A program made the position numbers and the translations under genes. A DNA stretch of 64,000 nucleotides from Nocardioides_C sp963700955 (lineage in GTDB: Bacteria; Actinomycetota; Actinomycetes; Propionibacteriales; Nocardioidaceae). Location of the stretch: positions 310,001 to 374,000 of the forward strand of contig CAVOZH010000011.1 in the NCBI GenBank assembly GCA_963700955.1, in the 5' to 3' direction. Shown here one piece after another: positions 35,321-43,157 of the stretch (within the stretch, counting starts at the first letter, position 1; each line of letters starts with the position of its first letter). The notes under the pieces are model-generated. The model was not told where the DNA came from, searched no databases, and worked only from the letters and a program-made list of their open reading frames with translations.

Positions 35321-36175
35321 TTACGCGGTGCGAGTTTCGAACGCGGTCGGAGCGAGCCGCGCGAGGTAGGAGCGGTGCGAGGCGACCTCGGCGAAGTAGG
35401 CCTCGCGCCGCCGGGTGGCGCAGCCGTTCGGGCGGGTCGCGGGTGCAACGAGGTCCGGGTCCAGGGCGGTGTTGATCCCGTCGCGCAGCAGCGCAACGGC
35501 CTCGGCCCGGAGCTGGGAGACCCGCGACTCGGTGACACCGAGCTCGACCGCGATGTCGGCCATGGGCCGCTCGCGGAAGAAGTAGCCCTCCACCACGACC
35601 CGGAGCCGCTCTGGGAGCGCGGCCACGGCGTCGTGCAGGTAGGCCAGGCGCTCGCGGCGCTCGATGACCGCTTCGGGCGTGAGGGTCGAGGCCGGGAGGA
35701 CGTCGTCCACGCCGCCGGTCTCGTCGAAACCCTGGAGCGACATCACCGACGCGCGCGAGACGTCATCGCGGTGAGCGGCGAGCTCGTCCGTCGACATGCC
35801 GAGGTCTTCCGCGACCTCGGAGTCGCTTGGCGTCCGCCCGAGCTTCACCGCGAGCTGCTCGCGCGCCTGGTCGAGCTGCCGGGCCCGACGACGGACCGAC
35901 CGGCTGGCCCAGTCCATGCCGCGGAGCTCGTCGAGGATGGCGCCGCGGATCCGGGTGGAGGCGTAGGCGCAGAAGCCGGCGCCGCGCTGGGCGTCGTACG
36001 CCTTGGCGGCCTGGGCCAACGCCGCGAAGCCGGCCGAGGTCAGCTCGTCGCGGGAGACGTGGGCAGGCAGTCGGGTCAAGGTCTCGCGAACGATGTGGCT
36101 CACCAAGGGCATGCCTTGGTGGACCAGTTCTTCGTATTCGTCACGAGCGGGGGGGAGCATCGTGTGGGGGGTCAC
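35321..36175 (-). CDS. fliA: RNA polymerase sigma factor FliA (sigma-28)
   Basis: The 284-residue sigma factor should direct the flagellar promoters listed here. Regions visible: sigma-2 (LVSHIVRETLTRLP through FCAYASTRIRGAILDELRGMDW, residues ~20-90), sigma-3 (RARQLDQAREQLAVKLGRTP) and sigma-4 (LPERLRVVVEGYFFRERPMADIA through VTESRVSQLRAEAVALLRD, ending ~residue 235). About 50 residues with a basic, Pro/Cys/Arg-containing sequence follow sigma-4, which most FliA proteins lack. GTG at 36175 has GCGAGAGA upstream; ATG at 36160 has none. No sigma-28-type element precedes it. Confidence 0.93.
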   Translation of the reverse strand: MTPHTMLPPARDEYEELVHQGMPLVSHIVRETLTRLPAHVSRDELTSAGFAALAQAAKAYDAQRGAGFCAYASTRIRGAILDELRGMDWASRSVRRRARQLDQAREQLAVKLGRTPSDSEVAEDLGMSTDELAAHRDDVSRASVMSLQGFDETGGVDDVLPASTLTPEAVIERRERLAYLHDAVAALPERLRVVVEGYFFRERPMADIAVELGVTESRVSQLRAEAVALLRDGINTALDPDLVAPATRPNGCATRRREAYFAEVASHRSYLARLAPTAFETRTA

Positions 36176-36194
36176 ATGGGGATTTCTCTCGCAA

Positions 36195-36208
36195 AACGGA
36201 CATCCGTT
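36195..36208. promoter_or_regulatory. short palindrome AACGGA-CA-TCCGTT before fliA
   Basis: Perfect 6-base arms, 20 bases upstream of the fliA GTG. It could be an operator or an RNA hairpin just before the ribosome site. Confidence 0.35.
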
Positions 36209-36256
36209 CGAGGGCTTTTGCCTTATATCCCCTGACTGGGGGACATATATCACTAC

Positions 36257-36292
36257 TTCTGACTAGTTGTGAGAACCCTGGGTTAGTCAGAA
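36257..36292. promoter_or_regulatory. TTCTGACTA inverted repeat between fliA and flgN
   Basis: Perfect 9-base arms (36257-36265 and 36284-36292) with an 18-base spacer, in the AT-rich part of the divergent fliA-flgN gap. An imperfect palindrome (TATATCCCC to the left, GGGG...TATA to the right, 36224-36249) sits beside it. The fliA promoter probably lies here. These are candidate sites for the unidentified top regulator of the locus. Confidence 0.5.
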
Positions 36293-36353
36293 CCGACCAT
36301 TTACCCGGACCATCCGAATCAGGGCAGATCCGTCGTCAATGGCGGCGTTATCG

Positions 36354-36381
36354 CTAAGGAAATCCGCCGCGCCGCCGATAC
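36354..36381 (+). promoter_or_regulatory. sigma-28-type promoter of flgN-flgK-flgL-fliW-csrA
   Basis: Plus strand: CTAAGG, then GCCGATAC, with TAAG-N15-GCCGAT spacing, closest of the six to the classical TAAA form. The -10 element ends 36 bases before the flgN ATG. Confidence 0.85.
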
Positions 36382-36417
36382 GACACGGGAACACACCAAC
36401 GCCACGAGGGAGAAGCC

Positions 36418-36897
36418 ATGTCGATGGAGGACCTGTCATCCGTCCTGTGGCGGGAGCGTGAGCTCCTCGAGACGCTGCTGTTCAAGCTCGAGGTGGAGCA
36501 GCTCGTGCTGGCCACGGGCCGGACCCGGTGGCTCGCCGCCGCGGCACGCGAGATCGAGGAGGTCCTCGACGCGATCCGCGAGACCGAGCTGCTCCGCAGC
36601 CTCGAGGCCGACGCGGTCGCGGCCGAGCTCGGGCTCGAGCCGAACCCGAGCCTGCTGCAGATCGCCGACCTGAGCGACGAGCCCTGGAAGAGCATCTGGC
36701 TCGACCACCGCGCCACGTTCACGTCCGTCTCCGCCGAGATCACGTCGATGGCGGAGAACAACCGCGAGCTGCTCACGTCGGGCTACCAGGCCGCGCAGGC
36801 GACGCTCAGGTCGCTCACGGACGCCCCCGCCACCTACACGGCCGACGGCTCCGCGGTCGTCCACCGGCGCACGAGCATCGTGGATCGGAGCATCTGA
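36418..36897 (+). CDS. flgN: hook-filament junction chaperone FlgN
   Basis: The 159-residue helical protein begins with the FlgN pattern SSVLWRERELLETLLFKLEVEQLVL. It should escort FlgK and FlgL, encoded directly downstream. ATG start with GGGAGAAG upstream; the stop is three bases before flgK. Confidence 0.88.
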   Translation: MSMEDLSSVLWRERELLETLLFKLEVEQLVLATGRTRWLAAAAREIEEVLDAIRETELLRSLEADAVAAELGLEPNPSLLQIADLSDEPWKSIWLDHRATFTSVSAEITSMAENNRELLTSGYQAAQATLRSLTDAPATYTADGSAVVHRRTSIVDRSI

Positions 36898-36900
36898 CCG

Positions 36901-38280
36901 ATGAGCGGCACTTTCTCCTCACTCTCCGGCGCGCTGTCCGCCCTCCGCTACAACCGTGTCGCGATGGACGTGGCGAGCGGCAACGTCGCGAACGCGAACA
37001 CCGAGGGATACACCCGCCGCGTCGCCCACGCGCAGGCGGTCGGGGCCCCGGCGGTCCCGGCGCTCTGGTCGAGGTGGGACGGCAGCGCCGGCGGCGTCGA
37101 GGTCGGCGGCATCCCGCGGATGGTGGACCCGTTGCTCGACGCCCGCGCCCGCACCGAGCAGGGGGCGCTCTCCTACCTCGACACACGCGCCGCTTCGCTG
37201 GTGCGCTTCGAGACCACCCTCGGTGAGCCCGGCGAGGGCGGCATCGCCGCGGCTCTCTCGGCCTTCAAGCAGGGCTGGCACGACGTCGCCAACAACCCGG
37301 CCGACGAGGCCGCGCGCAGCCAGCTGCTCGGCCGGGCCGAGACCCTGCGCTCGTCGATCGCTTCCCAGGGACGCTCGGTCGCCACCGAGTGGTCCGACCA
37401 GCGCACCCGGCTCGACTCCGTCGCCAGCGAGGTCAACGAGGTCGCCTCCGACCTGGCCAAGCTGAACAAGGGGCTCCGCTCTGCGTTCGTCGCCGGCACC
37501 GACGCGGGAATGCTGCTCGACCAGCGCGACCAGCTCACGATGCGGCTGGCCAAGCTCACCGGCGGGATGGTGGTCGAGAACGACGACACGACTGTCGACG
37601 TCCGGGTCGAGGGGGTCGCCCTCGTCTCGGGGAACACGGCCAACACGCTGACCGTCGGCGGTGCCCGCTCGCTGGCCGCCTCGGCCGGAGACCCGGTGAC
37701 CCTCGCCATCGGCGGCACCGCGATCCCGCCGGCCGGCCGCGGTCTCAGTGGCGAGCTCGGCGCGTCGTACGACCTGGTCACGAAGGATCTGCCCGGCTAC
37801 CTCTCCCGCCTCGACTCCTTCGTGTCGACACTCGCCTCGGAGACCAACGCCCAGCACACCGCCGGTGCGGACCTCGACGGCAACGCCGGCGCCGCCTTCT
37901 TCAGCGGTACGACGGCCGCCGACCTGACCGTCGCGGTCACCGACCCGCGCGCTGTCGCTGCGGCCGACCCGGGCAAGGGACCGCTCGACGCGTCGAACGC
38001 CGACGCACTCGCGACCGCCGGGCTCGGCGCCGCGGAGTACCGATCGCTGGTCACCGACTTCGGCGTCACGGTCTCCTCGGTCCGCCGGGTCGCGCAGAAC
38101 CAGGCGATCCTCGCCTCCCAGGTCGACGCGTCGCGCGAGTCCCTCTCCGGGATCAACATCGACGAGGAGATGGTCAACCTGCTCGCCGCACAGCGTGCCT
38201 ACGAGGGCGCCTCCCGGGTGATCACAGCCGTGGACTCGGTCCTCGACACGCTCATCAACAGGACGGGACTGACGCGCTGA
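36901..38280 (+). CDS. flgK: flagellar hook-filament junction protein FlgK
   Basis: The 459-residue protein has the rod-hook N-terminus (SALRYNRVAMDVASGNVANANTEGYTRR by its ends SALRYN and GYTRR), a helical region, and the conserved C-terminus SGINIDEEMVNLLAAQRAYEG. It is first of the two junction proteins between hook and filament. Length is normal for Gram-positives. It overlaps flgL as TGATG. Confidence 0.95.
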   Translation: MSGTFSSLSGALSALRYNRVAMDVASGNVANANTEGYTRRVAHAQAVGAPAVPALWSRWDGSAGGVEVGGIPRMVDPLLDARARTEQGALSYLDTRAASLVRFETTLGEPGEGGIAAALSAFKQGWHDVANNPADEAARSQLLGRAETLRSSIASQGRSVATEWSDQRTRLDSVASEVNEVASDLAKLNKGLRSAFVAGTDAGMLLDQRDQLTMRLAKLTGGMVVENDDTTVDVRVEGVALVSGNTANTLTVGGARSLAASAGDPVTLAIGGTAIPPAGRGLSGELGASYDLVTKDLPGYLSRLDSFVSTLASETNAQHTAGADLDGNAGAAFFSGTTAADLTVAVTDPRAVAAADPGKGPLDASNADALATAGLGAAEYRSLVTDFGVTVSSVRRVAQNQAILASQVDASRESLSGINIDEEMVNLLAAQRAYEGASRVITAVDSVLDTLINRTGLTR

Positions 38281-39167
38281 TGAGTACGGTCCGGATCACC
38301 CAGCGACTCATGGTCGAGCGCTCGCTGAACGCCATGCAGACCGGCGCGTCCAGGCTCGCCAGGTCCCAGGAACAGCTGTCGACGGGGCGCACGATCAACC
38401 GGCCTTCGGACTCTCCGACCGGCACGAACTCCGCGATGCGTCTGCGCGAGGAGCTGGCCGCCGGCACCCAGTACGCCCGGAACGCCTCCGACGGCCTGGC
38501 CTGGCTCGGCCGGATCGACAACACCCTCACCTCGATGCTCGACAGCACCCGCCGCGCCCGGGACCTGGTGGTCCAGGGCGCATCAACCGGCAGCAGCGGG
38601 CCGGCCGGCCGCGAGGCGCTCGCCCAGGAGATGGACCAGCTCCGCGAGGCACTGCTGGCCCAGGCCAACACCCAGCACCTGGGCCGTCCAGTGTTCGGCG
38701 GCACCACGGCAGGCGACAAGGCGTACGACGCGAGCGGGACGTTCGTCGGCGTACCGGCGCAGGTGAAGCGCACCGTGGGCGACGACGTGCAGGTGCAGGT
38801 GAACGTGGTGGGGCCCGACGCGTTCGGTCCGAGTGGAGACGACCTCTTCAGCGTCCTCCAAGACGCCGCGGACCAGCTGCGCACCAACCCGGGCGCCCTC
38901 GGCACGACCCTCGACCGCCTCGACAAGGTGATGGGACGGATGCAAACCTCTCTCGCCGACGTGGGCACCCGGTATGGTCGCGTCGAGTCGGCGCTGACCC
39001 TGGTCAACAGCACGGCACTGGACATGCAGTCGGCCCTGTCGGAGGTGGAGAACGTGGACATCGCGAAGGCGATCGTCGACCTCCAGATGCAGGAGGTGGC
39101 CTACCAGGCCGCTCTCGGTGCGACCGCCCGGGTCATCCAGCCGTCGCTGCTCGACTTCCTGCGCTGA
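38280..39167 (+). CDS. flgL: flagellar hook-filament junction protein FlgL
   Basis: The 295-residue flagellin-like protein starts STVRITQRLMVERSLNAM and has LSTGRTINRPSDSPTGTN near residue 36 and the C-terminal helix VDIAKAIVDLQMQEVAYQAAL. It overlaps flgK upstream and fliW downstream by a shared base each. Confidence 0.95.
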   Translation: MSTVRITQRLMVERSLNAMQTGASRLARSQEQLSTGRTINRPSDSPTGTNSAMRLREELAAGTQYARNASDGLAWLGRIDNTLTSMLDSTRRARDLVVQGASTGSSGPAGREALAQEMDQLREALLAQANTQHLGRPVFGGTTAGDKAYDASGTFVGVPAQVKRTVGDDVQVQVNVVGPDAFGPSGDDLFSVLQDAADQLRTNPGALGTTLDRLDKVMGRMQTSLADVGTRYGRVESALTLVNSTALDMQSALSEVENVDIAKAIVDLQMQEVAYQAALGATARVIQPSLLDFLR

Positions 39168-39661
39168 TGAGCGACACCGCCCTCACCTCGACAACGAACG
39201 GCCAAGGGACAGCGACCATGCAGGAAGCCACCACGCCCGACCTCGTCGCCAGCACCGCCGACGACATCCCGGTACTCACGATGGTGGGACCGATGCTCGG
39301 CTTCCCCGAGCACGGACGCTTCGGCCTTGCCCGGCTCGACGAGCAGGGTGCGGTCTGCGACCTGCGCTCGCTGGACGACCCGGAGCTCCGCTTCGTCGTC
39401 GTACCTCCCGGCCTCTTCTTCGCCGACTACGCACCTGAGATCACCGAAGCGACCGCCGCGGAGCTGGAGGCTGTGACCGCCGAGGAGCTCGTGGCCCTCG
39501 TGGTGGTGACCCTCGGTGATGGCCTGGCCGACGCGACCGCCAACCTGCTCGCCCCGGTGCTGGTCAACCCGGCCCGACGGCTCGCTGCACAGGTGGTCCT
39601 CGACGACGCGACGTTGCCGTTACGCGCTCCGCTGGTCCCCGACCGCGCCCCGGGTTCGTGA
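39167..39661 (+). CDS. fliW: flagellar assembly factor FliW
   Basis: The 164-residue protein has the FliW pattern MVGPMLGFPEHGRFGLARLD, RFVVVPPGLFFADYAPEI and the C-terminal ANLLAPVLVNPARRLAAQVVL. In Bacillus FliW binds flagellin or CsrA alternately, relieving CsrA repression of flagellin translation when flagellin is exported. Adjacent csrA and the GGA sites before fliC support the same switch here. ATG overlaps the flgL stop. Confidence 0.93.
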   Translation: MSDTALTSTTNGQGTATMQEATTPDLVASTADDIPVLTMVGPMLGFPEHGRFGLARLDEQGAVCDLRSLDDPELRFVVVPPGLFFADYAPEITEATAAELEAVTAEELVALVVVTLGDGLADATANLLAPVLVNPARRLAAQVVLDDATLPLRAPLVPDRAPGS

Positions 39662-39713
39662 ACGCGGCAGACTGACCACGTCAGCTCGTCGTCCCCAGAC
39701 AGGAAGAGGCCCC

Positions 39714-39968
39714 ATGCTCGTCCTCAGCCGGCGCGTCGGCGACAGCGTCGTCATCGGTGACAACGTCGTCGTGACCGTCCTCGAGGTCCGCGGCGACGTC
39801 GTACGCATCGGTGTGGACGCACCCCGCGAGGTGGCGGTCCGGAGGCAGGAGCTGCTCGCCGAGCTGGCCGACTCGAACCGTGCCGCGGCCTCTCCGAGCC
39901 AGGCTGCGGTCAGCGACCTGTCGCAGCTCCTCAGCAAGCGGAACCCAGCGGACGAGCCAGGGGCCTGA
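39714..39968 (+). CDS. csrA: translational regulator CsrA
   Basis: The 84-residue RNA-binding protein has the full CsrA fold sequence MLVLSRRVGDSVVIGDNVVV and RIGVDAPREVAVRRQELL, and a 25-residue polar tail longer than in most homologues. ATG with AGGAAGAGG upstream. It most likely represses fliC translation, antagonised by FliW. Last gene of its operon. Confidence 0.95.
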   Translation: MLVLSRRVGDSVVIGDNVVVTVLEVRGDVVRIGVDAPREVAVRRQELLAELADSNRAAASPSQAAVSDLSQLLSKRNPADEPGA

Positions 39969-40327
39969 CAGCTGGGTCTCGTCGGACAACCCGTGCAGAC
40001 TAGACACCTGACCGGAAACCAGACGAAGAGCCCGACCCTAGTAGTCCACTTGGGTCACGACCCTGGGGTGCCGCCTCGTCATTAGCCACGCTATCCGCCT
40101 TTGAAAGACATTTTGGCTGCGCATTCAGTGGCGAAAGCGGCGAAGATAGACGCAGGCGACCGATCCGGGGGGGTCTGGACCGGACGCCAGCACCAGGACG
40201 GTTTCGAGCCGGCAACCTGTTGGGGGTCATCGAACTCGTCTCGGCCAGGGATTCTCCCGTGCGGCGCCTTGCGCCATCGGCGAGCAGACCTGGGACCGCC
40301 CTGGGGCTAGGTGGGGGGACCACCGTG

Positions 40328-40364
40328 CCGGCCCCGCGGAGCCTCACCGCTCCGCCGGGGCCGG
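40328..40364. other. GC-rich hairpin
   Basis: Arms 40328-40341 and 40350-40364 pair over 14 bp with one bulged C; loop CCTCACCG. No U-tract. Either a factor-dependent terminator or part of a structured RNA. Confidence 0.5.
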
Positions 40365-40441
40365 ACACGCCCGCACTCACATGTCTTGGTCGGCGCTCGT
40401 GAGCCACGGCTTCCTCCCAACGAGCGCCGGCCAGACAGCAG

Positions 40442-40474
40442 ACGGCCCGCGTCGGGCGATCCGACGCGGGCCGT
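40442..40474 (-). terminator. perfect 14-bp hairpin after the DDAH-family gene
   Basis: Arms 40442-40455 and 40461-40474 (ACGGCCCGCGTCGG and its complement), loop GCGAT. It begins 17 bases after the minus-strand stop at 40492. On the plus strand TTT follows, so it may stop transcripts from both sides. Confidence 0.75.
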
Positions 40475-40491
40475 TTCGTGCCGGGGGGGTA

Positions 40492-41376
40492 TCAGGGCAG
40501 GACCACTGCTCCGCCGCGGACCTCGGGCAGGTCGCGACCGACGACGACGTCGAGCGGGTTGGTCAGGCAGCGGATCGACCCGCCGCCCTTGTGGAACTCG
40601 CTCACGTCGACCAGGACGATCTCGAAGCCCCACTCCTCGAGCTGCACGCGGACGCGGTCAGGGCAGGTCGGCATCAGGATCGTCTTGCCGACCACGATCG
40701 AGTTGGCGCAGAAGGTGAGCGCCTCCTCCTCGCTGAGGACGAGCGGCTCGGGCACCATCGCGAGCGCGGCTTCGGCCGACTCCTCGTCGAAGGCCGCGGG
40801 GCAGACCATCGCCCGGGTCTCGTCGAGGGGGCAGAAGGCCAGGTCGAGGTGGTACATCCCCGGGTGGGTGATCCGCAGACCACGGACCCTGAGGTCGAGG
40901 CCGACCGCGAGGTGCTTGAGGCCGAGGTGCTCGGTGCGAGGCCCGTAGCCCACGACGAGGGCGTCGCGCCAGGCGAAGGCGTCACCGGCCTCGAAGTGCG
41001 CACCGACTCCGTCGCGTCCGAGGTACGACGTCGCGAAGCCGGCCTCCTCGAACCACGGTGCAGCGGTGAGCGTCTCCATCCGGCGCTCGGCGTACCGCAT
41101 GTGCGACAGCATCACGCGCTCGCGCCCGGGGGCGTTCACCACGAGGCCGAGGTTCATCGCGTAGACCATGTCGGGTGCGTCCGGGCGCTGCTCGAGTGCC
41201 TCGACCTCTCCCCCGGCGGCGCGGACGGCGTCGACGAGGTCGAGCCACTGCTCACGTGCGCGCACGTGGTCGGGCTGGTCGTGGACGTCCATGTACGGGT
41301 TGATCGCGTAGTCCACGCGGAAGTGGTTGGGCTCCACCATCAGGTAGCGGCGGCCCCACTGCAGCTGCTGTCCCAT
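40492..41376 (-). CDS. ddaH: DDAH/amidinotransferase-family hydrolase
   Basis: The 294-residue enzyme belongs to the guanidino-group-modifying family and most resembles N-dimethylarginine dimethylaminohydrolase, which makes citrulline and dimethylamine. Visible are the N-terminal MVEPNHFRVDYAINPYM, the catalytic His of MYHLDLAFCP (H176) and the catalytic Cys of GGGSIRCLTNPL (C270). Arginine deiminase or ornithine-related activity cannot be excluded. ATG with GGGAGG at good distance. It is divergent from a GntR regulator and a palindromic operator lies 37-59 bp before its start, so it is probably the regulator's target. Confidence 0.85.
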   Translation of the reverse strand: MGQQLQWGRRYLMVEPNHFRVDYAINPYMDVHDQPDHVRAREQWLDLVDAVRAAGGEVEALEQRPDAPDMVYAMNLGLVVNAPGRERVMLSHMRYAERRMETLTAAPWFEEAGFATSYLGRDGVGAHFEAGDAFAWRDALVVGYGPRTEHLGLKHLAVGLDLRVRGLRITHPGMYHLDLAFCPLDETRAMVCPAAFDEESAEAALAMVPEPLVLSEEEALTFCANSIVVGKTILMPTCPDRVRVQLEEWGFEIVLVDVSEFHKGGGSIRCLTNPLDVVVGRDLPEVRGGAVVLP

Positions 41377-41412
41377 CTCTCGCCTCCCTTGCCGAGTCGG
41401 GTTCACGGTCTC

Positions 41413-41435
41413 GCCTGATTGTCCGACAATCAGGC
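41413..41435. promoter_or_regulatory. GntR-type operator O1
   Basis: A 23-bp palindrome with perfect 11-base arms around a central C (core TTGTCCGACAA), in the ddaH-gntR gap nearer ddaH. The core fits the FadR/GntR pattern TTGT-N3-ACAA. Confidence 0.8.
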
Positions 41436-41475
41436 AACGCCCAAGTGTGGGGCTCCAGTTCTCGTGAGTCAACTT

Positions 41476-41486
41476 TTGTCGGACAA
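41476..41486. promoter_or_regulatory. GntR-type operator O2
   Basis: TTGTCGGACAA, the same core as O1 without the extended arms, seven bases before the gntR ATG. Binding here would block the regulator's own transcription or translation start. Confidence 0.7.
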
Positions 41487-41493
41487 TGTCTTC

Positions 41494-42192
41494 ATGACCG
41501 ACCACCCGGCCAGCCCGTTCGCCACGCTCAGCCTGGAGCACTCCTCCACGGTCGACAGGGTGGCCGACGAGCTCCGGCGTGCGCTGTTCGACGGCGAGGT
41601 CGGGCCGGGCACCCCGCTGCGCGAGATCGCGCTCGCGGACGCGATGGGGGTCTCCCGGTCCACGATCCGTGAGGCGCTCGGAGTGCTGGTCGCCGAGGGC
41701 CTGGCCACCCGTGAGCCGAACCGCGGCGTCTTCGTCACCGAGCTCGACCCGGAAGCCGTCCGCGACGTCGGCCGGGCCCGGGCCGTGCTCGAGGTGGCCG
41801 GTGTACGGCGATGGGAGGCGGCCGGCGACCAGGCGCGCGATGCCGTGCGCCAGGCGCTCGTCGACTTCCACACAGCCGCCTCGTCACAGGCGACGCCGAG
41901 TGAGCTCACCGCGGCACATCTCGCGATCCATCGGGCCCTCGCGGCGCTGAGCGAGTCACCGCGGCTGCTCGCTCTCGCCGACTCGCTCTATGCCGAGATC
42001 CGGCTGGCCCTGGCGAAGGTGGACCGGATCCGGCGCAACGCCCCGGACCAGGTCACGTCGCACCGGACCCTGCTCACACTGCTCGAGCGCGGAGATGTCG
42101 AGGCCGCCGCCCAAGAGCTCGAGCACCACCTGGAGCATGCGGAGAGCTCCATGCTCGAGGCGCTGCACCTCCCGGCCGGCACCGACCACTGA
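41494..42192 (+). CDS. GntR-family transcriptional regulator (FCD type)
   Basis: The 232-residue repressor has an N-terminal winged helix (residues ~20-82; REIALADAMGVSRSTIREALGVLVAEGL) and a C-terminal all-helical FCD ligand domain (~95-220; HLAIHRALAALSESPRLLAL, HRTLLTLLERGDVEAA). The ATG at 41494 is the likely start; in-frame codons upstream run through operator O2. Two operators with the same core flank the divergent promoters, pointing to control of ddaH and itself. The effector may be methylarginine or a product, but this is inference. Confidence 0.9.
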   Translation: MTDHPASPFATLSLEHSSTVDRVADELRRALFDGEVGPGTPLREIALADAMGVSRSTIREALGVLVAEGLATREPNRGVFVTELDPEAVRDVGRARAVLEVAGVRRWEAAGDQARDAVRQALVDFHTAASSQATPSELTAAHLAIHRALAALSESPRLLALADSLYAEIRLALAKVDRIRRNAPDQVTSHRTLLTLLERGDVEAAAQELEHHLEHAESSMLEALHLPAGTDH

Positions 42193-42240
42193 CCCCGAGG
42201 CCCTGACGGTGAGCGCGACCCGTCTGGCAGTATCGGCCGG

Positions 42241-42615
42241 GTGAGGTTCCTGATCTGGGTCGCGGTCAACGCCCTGGCACTGGCGGTGGCCGCGTGGCTG
42301 ATCGAGGGGATCCGGGTGACCGGCCGCACCACCGAGGACCAGGTCATCACGTTGATCGTGGTCGCGCTGATCTTCGGCGTGATCAACGCCGTGGTCGCGC
42401 CGGTGGTCAAGCTGCTCTCGCTGCCTTTCATCATCGTGACGCTGGGGCTGTTCCTGATCGTCGTGAACGCCGCGATGCTGCTGCTCACCAGCTGGATCTC
42501 GGAACAGATCGGGTTCGGCTTCGTGGTCGACGGCTTCTGGACCGCCGTGCTCGGCGCCATCGTGATCACGATCGCCACCTGGGTCCTCGAGGCCGTGCTG
42601 CCGGAAGGCGGCTGA
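42241..42615 (+). CDS. phage-holin-4-like membrane protein
   Basis: The 124-residue protein has four predicted membrane helices and the family pattern FGVINAVVAPVVKLLSLPFIIVTLGLFLIVVNA seen in the widespread YvlD/phage-holin-4 superfamily. Despite the name these are chromosomal proteins of unknown role; no phage genes are nearby. The GTG follows CAGTAT by seven bases, so the message may be leaderless. It runs two bases from the next gene, probably one operon. Confidence 0.8.
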   Translation: MRFLIWVAVNALALAVAAWLIEGIRVTGRTTEDQVITLIVVALIFGVINAVVAPVVKLLSLPFIIVTLGLFLIVVNAAMLLLTSWISEQIGFGFVVDGFWTAVLGAIVITIATWVLEAVLPEGG

Positions 42616-42617
42616 CC

Positions 42618-43157
42618 GTGACGGCTCGGGCCGAGAACCTGCTGCCCCCGAAGCGACACCGGGACGGTTCGCCGTACCGCGTCGCCGTCGTGTGCCTCGG
42701 CAACATCTGCCGCTCGCCGATCGGTGAGGTGGTGCTGACCGAGAAGATCGCGCGGGCCGGCCTGGACGACGTGGTCGAGGTGGTCAGCGCCGGCACCGGC
42801 GGCTGGCACATCGGCGAGCCGATGGACCGGCGCGCCGCGACGGTGCTGGCCGCGCACGGGTACGACGGGTCTGCTCACCGCGCGTCGCAGTTCGAGGCGC
42901 ACTGGCACGACGAGTACGACCTGGTCCTCGCGATGGACGAGAACAACCACGCGGACCTCAGCGACCTCGTGACGGACGCCGCGGCGGGACGTCTGCGGAT
43001 GTTCCGCGACTTCGACCCACGTGCGACGCGCGGCGACCGCGACGTGCCGGATCCGTACTACGGCGGCGAGGACGGGTTCGCCCACGTCCTGGCCGTCGTC
43101 GAGCGCACCGCCGACGCGATCGTGGCGGCCCTCGACCGGGAGCTCGGTGGCTCCTGA
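42618..43157 (+). CDS. low-molecular-weight protein tyrosine phosphatase family
   Basis: The 179-residue enzyme has the P-loop VCLGNICRSP (C26 nucleophile, R32) and the general acid D145 in VPDPYYGG. Next to a fructosamine-3-kinase-family gene, such phosphatases have been shown in bacteria and plants to act as ribulosamine-5-phosphatases in protein deglycation, so that role is as likely as tyrosine dephosphorylation. GTG start two bases after the membrane protein gene. An ~18-residue basic N-terminal lead precedes the domain. Confidence 0.9.
   Translation: MTARAENLLPPKRHRDGSPYRVAVVCLGNICRSPIGEVVLTEKIARAGLDDVVEVVSAGTGGWHIGEPMDRRAATVLAAHGYDGSAHRASQFEAHWHDEYDLVLAMDENNHADLSDLVTDAAAGRLRMFRDFDPRATRGDRDVPDPYYGGEDGFAHVLAVVERTADAIVAALDRELGGS

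Larger units (their letters stand above)
39969..40491. other. 523-bp gap after csrA with several hairpins
   Basis: No credible gene. Contents: a 14-bp hairpin at 40442-40474, a GC-rich hairpin at 40328-40364, and two stems whose loops are runs of G on the plus strand (C on the minus strand) at 40160-40183 and 40310-40324. GGA trinucleotides are frequent on the plus strand between 40177 and 40365, one of them inside the 40310-40324 loop. A small RNA could be encoded here on either strand. No riboswitch class is recognised. Confidence 0.4.

Noticed and set aside
42241..42615. Prophage remnant, from the holin-like protein
   Set aside because: This family is mostly chromosomal and no other phage gene, att repeat or composition shift is seen.
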